NCBI GenBank assembly: GCA_016214145.1 | Contig: JACRPA010000003.1 | Span: 186,001-250,000, forward strand | Reading direction: 5' to 3' | Source of the DNA: Rhodocyclales bacterium | GTDB taxonomy: Bacteria > Pseudomonadota > Gammaproteobacteria > Burkholderiales > Rhodocyclaceae | DNA: 64,000 nucleotides | Shown: positions 38,818 through 47,778 of the stretch, piece by piece | How the letters are laid out: every line of letters begins with the position of its first letter | Position numbering within the stretch: position 1 is the first letter of the stretch | The notes under the pieces: model-generated | Told to the model about the DNA's origin: nothing | Database searches by the model: none | Seen by the model: the letters and a program-made list of their open reading frames with translations, nothing else | Translations under genes and position numbers: made by a program

Positions 38818-41544
38818 ATGAAACAAGCACAAACCACCGCGAACCAGCGCAACTGGGTCCTGAGCGTTCCCTACGTCGCCATCGGCGTCTTCGCCCTGGC
38901 CATGCTGGCGCTCGTCTGGGGCCTGCAGAAGCGCGAGACCGACCTGCAGAACGACGCGCTCGGGCGCGACGTGCAGTGGGCCGAGCAGACCATGCGCCTG
39001 CACATGCAGGGCACGCAGGACTACCTCGCCCAGATGGCGCGCGAAATGGCCGAGGGCAAGCTCGATCGCGGCGCCTTCCAGGTGCGCGCCACGCAATACC
39101 TCGCCAACACGCCCGAGCTGGCCAACGTCGTCTGGGTGGATTCCGGCCAGATCATCCGCTGGACGGCGCCCTTCGAGACCACCGACTGGATCGCCGGCGA
39201 GCGCCTTGCCGGCGCGCAGCCGTCGAGCTTCGCCCACGCCCTCACATCCGGCCTGCCGACCTACGGCGAGGCCTACGTGAACCATCGCGGCGCCGCCCTG
39301 CTGGAAGTGTACGTGCCGGTGCAGTTCGGGCGCACCCACCTGGGGGCGCTCGTCGGGGTGTACACCGTCGAGGGCATGGTGCGTCATCTGGTGCCGCACT
39401 GGTTCGGCGAGAAATACAGCCTGAGCATTGTCGACGCCCAGGGCCAGGTGCTGGCGTCCAACACGGCGGTGAAGCCGGCCGACGACGCCCTCAGCTATTC
39501 GATCGACTTCGACCCGCCCGGCAACGGCCTGGCGCTGCGCGCCAAGGCCTTCCGCACCGACCCCGGCGTGGCGCGGGTGGTGCCGCTGTTTCTCATCGCC
39601 GGCCTGACGCTGCTGGTGGTGTGGAGCCTGTGGGCCCTGCGCAGCCACTTCCAGCGCCGCGTCCGGGTGGAGAAGGAGCGCGACCGCCTCTTCAACCTCT
39701 CGCTCGACATGCTCTGCATCGCCGGCATGGACGGCAGCTTCCGCCGCGTCAATCCGGCCTTCGGCAGGGTGCTCGGCTACGCCGCGGAGGCGATCACCGG
39801 CAAGCCGATGCTCGATTACGTGCATCCCGAGGACCTGGCCGCCACCGTGGATGAACTGCGGCAGCTCGCCTCCGGCAAGCCCTCCAGCTTCGAGGGCCGC
39901 TGGCGCGGCGCCGACGGCCGCTACCGCTGGCTGCTGTGGGCCATCAACCCGGTGCCCGAGGAAAAGCTGCTCTACGCCGTCGCCCACGACATCACCGACC
40001 GGCGCGAGGACGAGGAGAAGCTGAAGAGCGCCTATGCCTTCCGCCGGGCGATGGGCGAGTCGCTCGTCACCGGCCTGCGCGCCATCGACCTGGAGGGCCG
40101 CATCACTTTCGTCAACCCGGCCTTCTGCCGCATGATCGGCTGGAGCGAGCAGGAGCTGCTCGGCATGCGGCCGCCCTTTCCCTACTGGCCGCCCGAAGGG
40201 GCGGAGCAGTTGCGCCACGACCTGGAACTGACGCTGGCCGGCCAGGCGCCGCCGGGCGGCTTCGAGATGCGCATCATGCGCCGCGACGGCCATCGCTTCG
40301 ATGTGCGCATGTACATCTCGCCGCTCATTGACAGCGCCGGCCGCCAGATCGGCTGGATGGCCTCGATGAACGACATCACCGAGCCGAAGCGCGCACGCGC
40401 CGAGCTGGAGGCGGCGCACGAGCGCTTCGTCGCCGTGCTCGACGGCCTCGACACGGCGGTCTACGTGGCGGACGTGGCGAACGACGAAATCCTCTATGCC
40501 AACCGCGCCTTCAAGAACCTCTGCGGCTTCGACGCGATCGGCAGGAACTGCTGGCAGGTGACCACCGCCTGCCATCCGGAGCGCGGCGATTTCCTGGTCG
40601 ATCCGCGCAGCCTCGATCTCGACGGCGTGCCGTGCGAGCTGTTCGACGGCGAGATCCGCCACCGGCTTGCCGGCCGCTGGTTCCACCTGCGCGACCGCGC
40701 CATCCGCTGGGTGGACGGCCGCATCGTGCGCATGGAAATCGCCACCGACATCACCGACCGCAAGCACATGGAGGAAGCGGCCCTGCAGCACCAGGAGCGG
40801 CTGGAACAGACCTCGCGCCTCATCACCCTGGGCGAAATGGCCTCCTCGCTGGCGCACGAGCTGAACCAGCCGCTGTCCGCCATCGCCAACTACTGCATGG
40901 GCAGCGTCAACCGCCTCAAGTCGGGCGACTACCGGCAGGAAGACATCCTCGCCGCCATGGAGAAGGCCAGCGCCCAGGCCGAGCGCGCCGGCAAGATCAT
41001 CCGCCGCACCCGCGAATTCGTGAAGAAAAGCGAGCCGGTGCGCGCGCCCGTGGCGCTGGCGGAGATCGTCGAGGAGGCCATCGGCTTCGCCGACATCGAG
41101 GCGCGCAAGGCGGCCGTCGCCATCCGGGTGGACATCCCGCCCGATCTGCCGCCGGTGTTCGCCGACCGCATCATGATCGAGCAGGTGGTGCTGAACCTGG
41201 TGAAGAACGGCGTCGAGGCCATGCAGCAGGCGCACGCCGGCGAGCGCGAGCTGAAGGTGACGGCCCGCCTCGACGGCAGCACCGTCGAGGTGGCGGTGGC
41301 CGATCGCGGCTGCGGCATGACCGACGAGCAGCTGGAGCGGCTCTTCGTGCCCTTCTTCACCACCAAGGCCGAGGGCATGGGCATGGGGCTGAACATCTGC
41401 CGCTCGATCGTCGAGTACCACGACGGCCGCCTCTGGGCGCAGCCCAATCCGGGGGGCGGCAGCGTGTTTCGGTTTACACTCCCCATCCGATCATCGCGCG
41501 AAGCGCCACTTCACTCCCCTCTCCCCTCCGTGGGAGAGGGGTAG
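38818..41544 (+). CDS. Membrane-bound sensor histidine kinase with multiple PAS domains
   Basis: 908-residue sensor. Order: transmembrane helix (VLSVPYVAIGVFALAMLALVWG), periplasmic sensor of about 220 residues, second helix (VVPLFLIAGLTLLVVWSLWAL), then three PAS domains (DMLCIAGMDGSFRRVNPAF; ITFVNPAFCRMIGWSEQEL; EILYANRAFKNLCGFD), HisKA with LITLGEMASSLAHELNQPLS, and HATPase (NLVKNGVEAM, DRGCGMTDEQ, GMGMGLNICRSIVE). The H-box and PAS makeup resemble FixL/DctS kinases. GTG 38815 just before ATG 38818 is also possible. The C-terminal SPLPSVGEG is encoded by a hairpin repeat. Partner is the FixJ-like regulator next door. Confidence 0.92.
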   Translation: MKQAQTTANQRNWVLSVPYVAIGVFALAMLALVWGLQKRETDLQNDALGRDVQWAEQTMRLHMQGTQDYLAQMAREMAEGKLDRGAFQVRATQYLANTPELANVVWVDSGQIIRWTAPFETTDWIAGERLAGAQPSSFAHALTSGLPTYGEAYVNHRGAALLEVYVPVQFGRTHLGALVGVYTVEGMVRHLVPHWFGEKYSLSIVDAQGQVLASNTAVKPADDALSYSIDFDPPGNGLALRAKAFRTDPGVARVVPLFLIAGLTLLVVWSLWALRSHFQRRVRVEKERDRLFNLSLDMLCIAGMDGSFRRVNPAFGRVLGYAAEAITGKPMLDYVHPEDLAATVDELRQLASGKPSSFEGRWRGADGRYRWLLWAINPVPEEKLLYAVAHDITDRREDEEKLKSAYAFRRAMGESLVTGLRAIDLEGRITFVNPAFCRMIGWSEQELLGMRPPFPYWPPEGAEQLRHDLELTLAGQAPPGGFEMRIMRRDGHRFDVRMYISPLIDSAGRQIGWMASMNDITEPKRARAELEAAHERFVAVLDGLDTAVYVADVANDEILYANRAFKNLCGFDAIGRNCWQVTTACHPERGDFLVDPRSLDLDGVPCELFDGEIRHRLAGRWFHLRDRAIRWVDGRIVRMEIATDITDRKHMEEAALQHQERLEQTSRLITLGEMASSLAHELNQPLSAIANYCMGSVNRLKSGDYRQEDILAAMEKASAQAERAGKIIRRTREFVKKSEPVRAPVALAEIVEEAIGFADIEARKAAVAIRVDIPPDLPPVFADRIMIEQVVLNLVKNGVEAMQQAHAGERELKVTARLDGSTVEVAVADRGCGMTDEQLERLFVPFFTTKAEGMGMGLNICRSIVEYHDGRLWAQPNPGGGSVFRFTLPIRSSREAPLHSPLPSVGEG

Positions 41545-41556
41545 GGGGAGAGGGGG
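41514..41556. repeat. CTCCCC-unit hairpin repeat at the kinase 3' end
   Basis: CTCCCCTCTCCCCTCCGTGG followed by GAGAGGGGTAGGGGGAGAGG. It supplies the last codons and the TAG stop of the histidine kinase. Confidence 0.85.
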
Positions 41557-41582
41557 AGAAGCGCAGGAATCGAGGTTGAATC

Positions 41583-42188
41583 ATGACTGACCAGCGCGTT
41601 TACATCGTCGACGACGACGAAGCCATGCGCGACTCGCTGCTGTGGCTGCTCGAGTCGCAGGGCTTCGCCGTGACGGCCTATTCCTCGGCGGAGGACTTCC
41701 TCGCCGCCTGCCGCGACGGCATGGCCGGCTGCATCGTGCTCGACGTGCGCATGCCCGGCATGAGCGGCCTGGAGCTGTACGAGAAGCTGAACGCGCGGCA
41801 GTGCACGCTGCCGGTGATCTTCATCACCGGCCATGGCGACGTGCCGATGGCCGTCTCCGCGCTGAAGAAGGGCGCCGTGGACTTCATCGAGAAGCCGTTC
41901 AGCGACAAGGACATGCTGCGGCTGATCGCGCAATGCCTGGAGATCGACCGCAACGCCCGCGAGAAGAGCCAGGCGGGCGCGGCGGTGGCGCGCCGGCTGG
42001 CGAGCCTGACCGAGCGCGAAGTCGAGGTGATGGACCTCATCATCGCCGGCAAGCTGAACAAGCAGGTCGCCGATGTGCTGAACATCAGCATCAAGACGGT
42101 GGAAGTGCACCGTTCCCGCATCATGGACAAGATGGAAGTGCGCACGGTGGCCGAGCTGGTCCAGGCCGTGATGCGCGGCAGACAGTGA
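41583..42188 (+). CDS. Two-component response regulator, FixJ/LuxR type
   Basis: 201 residues: receiver domain with acidic pocket IVDDDEAM, phosphoacceptor in CIVLDVRMPGMSG, and the lysine in FIEKPFSDKD, then a LuxR-type helix-turn-helix (LTEREVEVMDLIIAGKLNKQ, SIKTVEVHRSRIMDKM). It follows the histidine kinase and is its likely partner, comparable with DctS/DctR or FixL/FixJ. Targets may include the neighbouring binding proteins or the bdhA-lut genes (inference). Confidence 0.93.
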   Translation: MTDQRVYIVDDDEAMRDSLLWLLESQGFAVTAYSSAEDFLAACRDGMAGCIVLDVRMPGMSGLELYEKLNARQCTLPVIFITGHGDVPMAVSALKKGAVDFIEKPFSDKDMLRLIAQCLEIDRNAREKSQAGAAVARRLASLTEREVEVMDLIIAGKLNKQVADVLNISIKTVEVHRSRIMDKMEVRTVAELVQAVMRGRQ

Positions 42189-42209
42189 TGACATGAAGGA
42201 GAAACGCAA

Positions 42210-42980
42210 GTGACGCAAGGCAGTCTGGCAGGAAAGGCGGCGATCGTGACGGGGGCCGCGAGCGGCCTCGGCAAGGCCATCGCCGAGCGGCTCGCCGCCG
42301 ACGGTGCGCAGGTAGTGGTGGCCGACATCAGCGACAAGGGCGCGGAAGTCGCGGCTGCCCTCGGCGGCATCTTCGTCAGGGGCGATTCGGCGAAGCGGGA
42401 AGACTGCAAGGCGCTGGTCGACGCCGCCCTGGCGAAATGCGGCACGGTGCACATCCTGGTGAACAACGCCGGCTTCCAGCACGTCTCGCTGATCGAGGAT
42501 TTCCCCGAGGACATGTGGGACAGGATGCAGGCGGTGATGCTCACCGCACCCTTCCTGCTGACGCGCTACTGCTGGCCGGCCATGAAAAAGCAGCAATGGG
42601 GCCGCATCGTGAACATCTCCTCCATCCACGGCCTCATCGCCTCGCCCAACAAGGCCGGCTACATCGCCGCCAAGCACGGCCTGGTCGGCCTCACCAGGAC
42701 CGCGGCGCTGGAAGGCGGCGCCTGCGGCATCACCGCCAACGCCATCTGCCCGGCCTATGTGCGCACGCCGCTGGTGGACAACCAGATCGCCGACCAGGCG
42801 AAGACGCGCGGCATCCCCGAGGCCGAGGTGATCGAGAAGGTTTTTCTGGAGCCGGCCGCCATCAAGCGCCTGATCGAGCCGGCCGAGGTGGCGGACTTCG
42901 TCGCCTACCTGTGCAGTCCCGCCGCCGGCGTCATCACCGGCGCGGCGCTGACCATGGACCTGGGCTGGACGGCGCGGTAA
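42210..42980 (+). CDS. bdhA: 3-hydroxybutyrate dehydrogenase
   Basis: Short-chain dehydrogenase oxidising D-3-hydroxybutyrate to acetoacetate with NAD, used in polyhydroxybutyrate turnover. The 256-residue protein has IVTGAASGLGKAIAE, LVNNAGFQHVS, the catalytic SSIHGLIASPNKAGYIAAKHG (S-Y-K) and AICPAYVRTPLVDNQI, the BdhA-specific pattern. Start is GTG 42210 with AAGGAGAA upstream. 22 bp after the regulator gene. Confidence 0.93.
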   Translation: MTQGSLAGKAAIVTGAASGLGKAIAERLAADGAQVVVADISDKGAEVAAALGGIFVRGDSAKREDCKALVDAALAKCGTVHILVNNAGFQHVSLIEDFPEDMWDRMQAVMLTAPFLLTRYCWPAMKKQQWGRIVNISSIHGLIASPNKAGYIAAKHGLVGLTRTAALEGGACGITANAICPAYVRTPLVDNQIADQAKTRGIPEAEVIEKVFLEPAAIKRLIEPAEVADFVAYLCSPAAGVITGAALTMDLGWTAR

Positions 42981-43037
42981 ACCCCAATAGCGCCGGCTGC
43001 GGCCGCTGGCTAGACTGTTCCTTCTCTGGAGAATTCC

Positions 43038-43775
43038 TTGCGCGTCGCCCTCTTCGTCACCTGCCTCGCCGACCTGATGCGGCCCGGCGTCGCCTTCGCG
43101 GCGATCCGCCTGCTCGAACACGGCGGCTGCACCGTCGAGGTGCCGCAGACACAGACCTGCTGCGGCCAGCCGGCCTACAACTCGGGCGATCGCGCCACCG
43201 CCATCGCCCTGGCGCGCAAGGTGCTCGTCGAGTTCGAGGGCTTCGACTACGTCGTCGCCCCCTCCGGCTCCTGCGGCGGCATGATCCGCGCCCACTATCC
43301 CGAGCTGTTCCGCGACGATCCCGCCACGCTGAAGCGCATCGAGGCGCTCGCCGCGCGCACCTGGGAGCTCACCGACTTCCTGGCCAATGTGCTCAAGCTC
43401 GACAGCGTGCCCGGCGACTTCAAGGGCACGGTGACCTACCACGACTCCTGCTCCGGCCTGCGCGAGCTGGGCGTCAAGGCGCAGCCGCGCGCGCTGCTGG
43501 CAAAGCTGCCCGGCCTGAAGTTGACCGAGATGAACGAGGCCGAGACCTGCTGCGGCTTCGGCGGCACTTTCTCGCTGAAGTTCGGCGAGGTGTCGACGCA
43601 GCTCGCCGACAACAAGTGCGGTCACGCCTGCGCCACCGGGGCCGACGCCATCGTCGGCGGCGACCTCGGCTGCCTGCTCAACATCGAGGGCCGCCTGCGC
43701 CGTCGCGGCGACCTGAAGACGAAAGTGCTGCATGTGGCCGAGATATTGGCCGGAGATGAAAGGCTAAAAAGCTAA
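43038..43775 (+). CDS. lutA: L-lactate oxidation Fe-S protein, LutA/YkgE
   Basis: Subunit of the LutABC L-lactate dehydrogenase complex. The 245-residue protein has two CCG-domain motifs of heterodisulfide-reductase type: TCCGQPAYNSGD with SCGGM, and ETCCGFGGTFS. The start appears to be TTG 43038 with GGAGAA four bases before it. Followed by a CACCAAG hairpin repeat and then lutB. Confidence 0.93.
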   Translation: MRVALFVTCLADLMRPGVAFAAIRLLEHGGCTVEVPQTQTCCGQPAYNSGDRATAIALARKVLVEFEGFDYVVAPSGSCGGMIRAHYPELFRDDPATLKRIEALAARTWELTDFLANVLKLDSVPGDFKGTVTYHDSCSGLRELGVKAQPRALLAKLPGLKLTEMNEAETCCGFGGTFSLKFGEVSTQLADNKCGHACATGADAIVGGDLGCLLNIEGRLRRRGDLKTKVLHVAEILAGDERLKS

Positions 43776-43852
43776 CCACCAAGGCACCAAGACACCAAGT
43801 TACACCAAGGTTTTCTTGGTGCTTCTTTGTGTCTTGGTGCCTTGGTGGTTCA
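43775..43852. repeat. CACCAAG-unit hairpin repeat
   Basis: ACCACCAAGGCACCAAGACA on the left and GTGTCTTGGTGCCTTGGTGG on the right. It starts on the last base of the lutA stop codon and its end provides the AAGGA before lutB, so it lies within the operon mRNA and could set the lutA:lutB ratio. Confidence 0.9.
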
Positions 43853-43860
43853 AGGATTTT

Positions 43861-45267
43861 ATGGAACTGCGCTCCAACGAATTCAAGACTCGCGCCGCCG
43901 CCAACCTCGGCGACGAGAAGCTGCAGCGCGGCCTCGGCCTGATCAAGGTGAAGGCGGTGGTGAACCGCGCCAATGCCGTCGCCGAGTTCGGCGACTTCGA
44001 GACGCTGCGCGAAGTCGGCAAGGCCATCCGCGACCGGGCGCTGGCCGACCTCGACCTCTACCTGGAGCGCTTCGAGCGCGAGGCCGTCGCGCGCGGCGCC
44101 GTGGTGCACTGGGCGGAGAACGCCTCCGAGGCCTGCCGCATCGTCGTCGACATCGCCCGCGAGAACGGCGTCAGGACGGTTGCCAAGGCCAAGTCCATGG
44201 TGAGCGAGGAAGTCGGGCTCAACGACGCGCTGATCGAAGCCGGCATCGAGCCGATCGAGACCGACCTCGGCGAGTACATCCTGCAGATCAACGACGCCGA
44301 GCCGCCCTCGCACATCGTCATGCCGGTGATCCACAAGACCGCCGAGGATGTCGCCGATCTCTTCCACGCCAAGCACGGCACGCCGCGCAAGACCGACCCG
44401 GCGGCGCTGACGCGCGAGGCGCGCGAGATCCTGCGGCCGAAATTCCTCTCCGCCGACATGGGCGTCTCCGGCGCCAACTTCCTCATCGCCGAGACCGGCT
44501 CGACGCTGATCGTCACCAACGAGGGCAACGGCCGCCTATGCACCACGCTGCCGCGCCTGCACGTCGCCATCACCGGCATCGAGAAGGTGGTGGCCACACT
44601 CGAAGACGCCTCGACCCTGCTGCGCCTGCTGCCGCGCTCGGCCACCGGCCAGGCCATCACCAACTACGTCTCGCTGCACACCGGGCCGAAGCGCCTGGAG
44701 GAATCCGACGGCCCGCAGCAGTTCCATATCGTGCTGGTGGACAACGGCCGCTCGAAGCTGCTGGCCGGCGAGATGCGCGAGATGCTGCGCTGCATCCGCT
44801 GCGGCGCCTGCATGAACCACTGCCCGGTGTACCAGGCCGTCGGCGGCCACGCTTACGGCTGGGTCTATCCCGGCCCGATGGGCAACATCCTGACGCCGTC
44901 CTACGTCGGCCTGGAGAACGCCATCGCCCTGCCCAACGCGGCGACGATGTGCAACCAGTGCGGCGTCGTCTGCCCGGTGAAGATTCCGCTGCCCGACCTC
45001 ATGCGCAAGCTGCGCGAAGAGCAGATGGAACGCGGCCTCAAGCCATGGCCGGAGCGCCTCGGCCTCGCCCTGTGGGGCTGGGCGGCGCAGCAGCCGGCGC
45101 TCTACGCGCTCGGCACGCGCATTGCCGTGCGCTTCATGAAATGGCTGGGCGGCCGCGAGAAGCTCATCCACCGCCTGCCGCTCGCCTCGGGCTGGAGCGA
45201 CGGGCGCGACTTCCCCGCGCCGGAAGGCCAGACCTTCCGCGAGCTGTACAAGGAGCGCCGCCAATGA
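43861..45267 (+). CDS. lutB: L-lactate oxidation Fe-S protein, LutB/YkgF
   Basis: 468-residue iron-sulfur protein of the lactate oxidation complex. The N-terminal domain (VKAVVNRANAVAEFGDFETL, FLIAETGSTLIVTNEGNG) is LUD-type; the C-terminal part has two cluster motifs, CIRCGACMNHCPVY and CNQCGVVCPVKIPL. I start at ATG 43861; the track's 43816 start is a GTG inside the repeat. The stop overlaps the lutC start (ATGA). Confidence 0.94.
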   Translation: MELRSNEFKTRAAANLGDEKLQRGLGLIKVKAVVNRANAVAEFGDFETLREVGKAIRDRALADLDLYLERFEREAVARGAVVHWAENASEACRIVVDIARENGVRTVAKAKSMVSEEVGLNDALIEAGIEPIETDLGEYILQINDAEPPSHIVMPVIHKTAEDVADLFHAKHGTPRKTDPAALTREAREILRPKFLSADMGVSGANFLIAETGSTLIVTNEGNGRLCTTLPRLHVAITGIEKVVATLEDASTLLRLLPRSATGQAITNYVSLHTGPKRLEESDGPQQFHIVLVDNGRSKLLAGEMREMLRCIRCGACMNHCPVYQAVGGHAYGWVYPGPMGNILTPSYVGLENAIALPNAATMCNQCGVVCPVKIPLPDLMRKLREEQMERGLKPWPERLGLALWGWAAQQPALYALGTRIAVRFMKWLGGREKLIHRLPLASGWSDGRDFPAPEGQTFRELYKERRQ

Positions 45268-45905
45268 CCGCCCGCGAAAACATTCTCAACCGCGTGCGTT
45301 CGGCGCTCGGGAGAAAAGTCAGTCCCCAGGACACGGCGAGCATCGACGCCCGCATCGCCGCCCACCCCCTCGGCATGCAGCCGCCGCGCGACTGGGAGCC
45401 GGAGCTGCGCTTCCGTGCCCGCGCCGAGGCGCTCGCCAGCACCGTCGAGAAGGTGTCGAGCCTGCAATCGGTGCCCGGCGCCGTGGCGCGCTATCTGGTG
45501 ACGCACGACCTGCCCACCGGCGGCATCTGCTGGCCCAGCCTGCGCAAGCTCGACTGGATCGGCGCCGGCCTCGGCATGGAAGACCGCCCGGCGCGCGGCG
45601 ACGACTTCGTCGGCGTCACCGGCTGCTACTGCGCCATCGCCGAGACCGGCACGCTAATGCTGCTCTCCGGCCCCGATACCCCGGCCGCCGCCAGCCTGCT
45701 GCCGGAGACGCACATCGCCATCGTCGAGACGGCGCGCATCGTGCCCTTCATGGAAGACGCCTGGGCGCTGCTGCGCGCCGAGCGCGGCCGCCTGCCGCGC
45801 GCCGTGAATTTCGTCTCCGGCCCCTCGCGCACCGCCGACATCGAGCAGACCGTGACGATGGGCGCGCACGGGCCTTATCGGGTGCACATCATCCTGGTTG
45901 GCTGA
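45264..45905 (+). CDS. lutC: L-lactate oxidation protein LutC/YkgG, with replaced 3' end
   Basis: 213-residue LUD-domain protein, third component of the lactate utilisation complex, with GCYCAIAETGTLML and VNFVSGPSRTADIEQTV typical of the family. Overlaps lutB by 4 bp. Its 3' end is duplicated at 49583-49660, 3.7 kb away; this copy ends IILVG with codons CTG GTT GGC TGA, the remnant with CTC GTC GGT TAG. So island 2 was inserted at the gene's 3' end and brought an equivalent tail. A reverse-oriented copy of the dispersed motif is at 45314-45338. Confidence 0.93.
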   Translation: MTARENILNRVRSALGRKVSPQDTASIDARIAAHPLGMQPPRDWEPELRFRARAEALASTVEKVSSLQSVPGAVARYLVTHDLPTGGICWPSLRKLDWIGAGLGMEDRPARGDDFVGVTGCYCAIAETGTLMLLSGPDTPAAASLLPETHIAIVETARIVPFMEDAWALLRAERGRLPRAVNFVSGPSRTADIEQTVTMGAHGPYRVHIILVG

Positions 45906-45910
45906 ATCCT

Positions 45911-45935
45911 CGCCGTACTGCGGGGACTGACTTTT
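45911..45935 (+). repeat. Dispersed ~25-bp motif at the left end of island 2
   Basis: CGCCGTACTGCGG then GGACTGACTTTTT, closest to consensus of all copies, five bases after the lutC stop. Confidence 0.75.
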
Positions 45936-46001
45936 TGTTCGGGAATGTTAGTGCCGGCAGGGAATCGGCCGAAGCGGCGCTGCCGGATGCGCCGCCGGGC
46001 G

Positions 46002-46706
46002 CTATGACCTCCCCAGCCTCTCGTGAATGTCAAACGCCATGATTGCCAGAAAACCCGCCAGCAACAGGTACTGCATGCCGTATTGCAGGCGAACTGCAAG
46101 CGGTGCTCGATAGTATGCGGAGTCCTGCACATTTCGATTCTTGAAAACAGCCCACACTTGCGGAATTGCGACAATGGCAATCAGGATCAGCAGCGGGCTC
46201 GGCCGCCAGAAGAAGAGGCCGACTAGCAATGGGATGCCAAGAAACCAGATCCGAGGCGAAATAACGGAGACAATGCGCCCGCCATCCAGCGGCGAGAGTG
46301 GAATCAGGTTGAACAGGTTAAGCATGAATCCGGCATAGGCCAGCGCCAGCAGCAGGTTGCTTCCCAGTTCGCGTGCCAGGAGGTAGCAGACAAATGCCGC
46401 CGCACTCCCCAATATCGGTCCGGCAATTCCCACGAACGCCTCGGTTTCGGCATTCATGGGCTGCTCTTTCAGTTCGATCCAGGCGCCGACGAATGGAATG
46501 AAAGTCGGGGCCCCGACGTTCAATCCCCGCTGCCTGGCGGCCAGGAAGTGCCCCATTTCGTGGAGAAACAGCAGCACCACGAAACCTACCGCATACCACC
46601 ACCCGTAGACGAATGCATAGGCAAATATGGAAAGCAGCATCGTGCCGCCGGTGGTGAGGAATTTCCCGAGTTTTCCGGCGAGCAACAGGGCGGCCAGGGC
46701 TTTCAC
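46002..46706 (-). CDS. Site-2 protease family membrane metallopeptidase (M50-like)
   Basis: 234-residue polytopic membrane protein. FLHEMGHFLAARQRG holds the zinc HEXXH motif in a transmembrane helix; IPLSPLDGGRI provides the second conserved motif with the zinc-binding aspartate. About six hydrophobic segments. Such proteases cut within membranes, often to release regulators or clear membrane proteins. No PDZ domain is present. Last gene of a four-gene operon (DUF2167, membrane protein, J-domain protein, this); overlaps the J-protein gene by 4 bp. Substrate unknown. Confidence 0.87.
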   Translation of the reverse strand: MKALAALLLAGKLGKFLTTGGTMLLSIFAYAFVYGWWYAVGFVVLLFLHEMGHFLAARQRGLNVGAPTFIPFVGAWIELKEQPMNAETEAFVGIAGPILGSAAAFVCYLLARELGSNLLLALAYAGFMLNLFNLIPLSPLDGGRIVSVISPRIWFLGIPLLVGLFFWRPSPLLILIAIVAIPQVWAVFKNRNVQDSAYYRAPLAVRLQYGMQYLLLAGFLAIMAFDIHERLGRS

Positions 46707-47062
46707 GTATTCCCCTCCCGCTGACGCAAAGCCTGCTGGTAGGCGCCGTTGATTTCCCTGGTCTTGCGTTCAGCCAGGAGCTTCAATTCATCACCCAGTT
46801 CCGCCACCTTGTCGGGGTGGTATTGGCTCATCAGGGTCTTGTACGAACGCCGAATTTCATCCACCGTGGCGTCAGGCGATACGTTCAGAATGCGATGCCA
46901 TTCTTCGGGGGTGGCGTCCCTGTCTCCCGATGTTTCTAGCCTTGCCTCATGCTCGGGTTCAGTTGGCTTGGGCTTTCCGGCGTTACCCAGCAAGAGCCGC
47001 GAGACTATCCAGTAGCCGACAAAAAGGCCGAAGAGTATTACCAGAATTTCAGTGACGTTCAT
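46703..47062 (-). CDS. Membrane-anchored J-domain protein
   Basis: 119 residues: an N-terminal transmembrane helix (EILVILFGLFVGYWIVSRLL), a short linker, and a C-terminal J domain (WHRILNVSPDATVDEIRRSY, then SQYHPDKVAELG) with the HPD triad. It would recruit and stimulate an Hsp70 (DnaK) at the membrane. No zinc-finger or substrate-binding DnaJ regions. Overlaps both neighbours by 4 bp, implying tight co-translation with the protease and the membrane protein. Confidence 0.87.
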   Translation of the reverse strand: MNVTEILVILFGLFVGYWIVSRLLLGNAGKPKPTEPEHEARLETSGDRDATPEEWHRILNVSPDATVDEIRRSYKTLMSQYHPDKVAELGDELKLLAERKTREINGAYQQALRQREGNT

Positions 47063-47778
47063 GATTCGGCTTCTTCATGAAGTCTTCGGCGATGCGCCTG
47101 CAGCAAACACATGCGCTCCGTTCCCTCTTCCTCGCACTCGATCTCGGAATCCAGCCGCGCCAGGCACCCTGCGCAGGTTGCATGCCAATGACTTGGTTTT
47201 TGCAGTCGCCGTGCCGCAATGACGAGATCCTCTGCCACCGGGATCGACACAGATACATGCCTGATCATATTCAGCGCAAAAGGGGGGCAGATCAACGACT
47301 CAAAGGCCAAGGCGGCAAATCGCCTGTGTGAAATAGAGAGCTGCTCACGCTTATGCCATAGCAACACCAGCGCGACAAGGATGCTGAGATAGAGCGAACC
47401 AATGCCCATAAGCAGCATTCTGTCGCCAAGCCTCGAGAAGAACCCCAAGGGGAAAAGGACAAAGAGGCTGATTGCCATAATCCACACCCAGGGAGCCAGC
47501 GCCATGAAGGCGCCCCTTGGCGGGTCGCAGGCCTCGCTCAGTGGCGCCCCTTCGAATTTCCAGGACAGACGAAACAGAGGGCGGTGGGGCAGAAATGGAT
47601 TGGGGAGAAAGGGCTCTTTCCCCATGATCTGAAAGTTGCGTGAACCGAAACTGACGCCCCAACCATTGCTTCTCCTCGGGAACAGAATCCCCTCATTGCC
47701 GCGAAGCAGAAGCGCGGAATCGTAAACATACAATCCAATGGCGGCTGCCATCAGCAGAATCTCCGCCTGGAAAACCAT
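47059..47778 (-). CDS. Membrane protein of the DUF2167/J-protein/protease operon, function unknown
   Basis: 239 residues, unrecognised. Hydrophobic segments: AEILLMAAAIGLYVYDSALLL at the N-terminus, then WVWIMAISLFVLFPLGFF and LLMGIGSLYLSILVALVLLW. The soluble C-terminal part has HATCAGC followed by EIECEEEGTERMC, cysteines that could bind a metal or form disulfides. Start ATG 47778 overlaps the DUF2167 stop as TAATG; the track's 47059..48204 extends through the DUF2167 gene and is rejected. Stop overlaps the J-protein start by 4 bp. Confidence 0.6.
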   Translation of the reverse strand: MVFQAEILLMAAAIGLYVYDSALLLRGNEGILFPRRSNGWGVSFGSRNFQIMGKEPFLPNPFLPHRPLFRLSWKFEGAPLSEACDPPRGAFMALAPWVWIMAISLFVLFPLGFFSRLGDRMLLMGIGSLYLSILVALVLLWHKREQLSISHRRFAALAFESLICPPFALNMIRHVSVSIPVAEDLVIAARRLQKPSHWHATCAGCLARLDSEIECEEEGTERMCLLQAHRRRLHEEAES

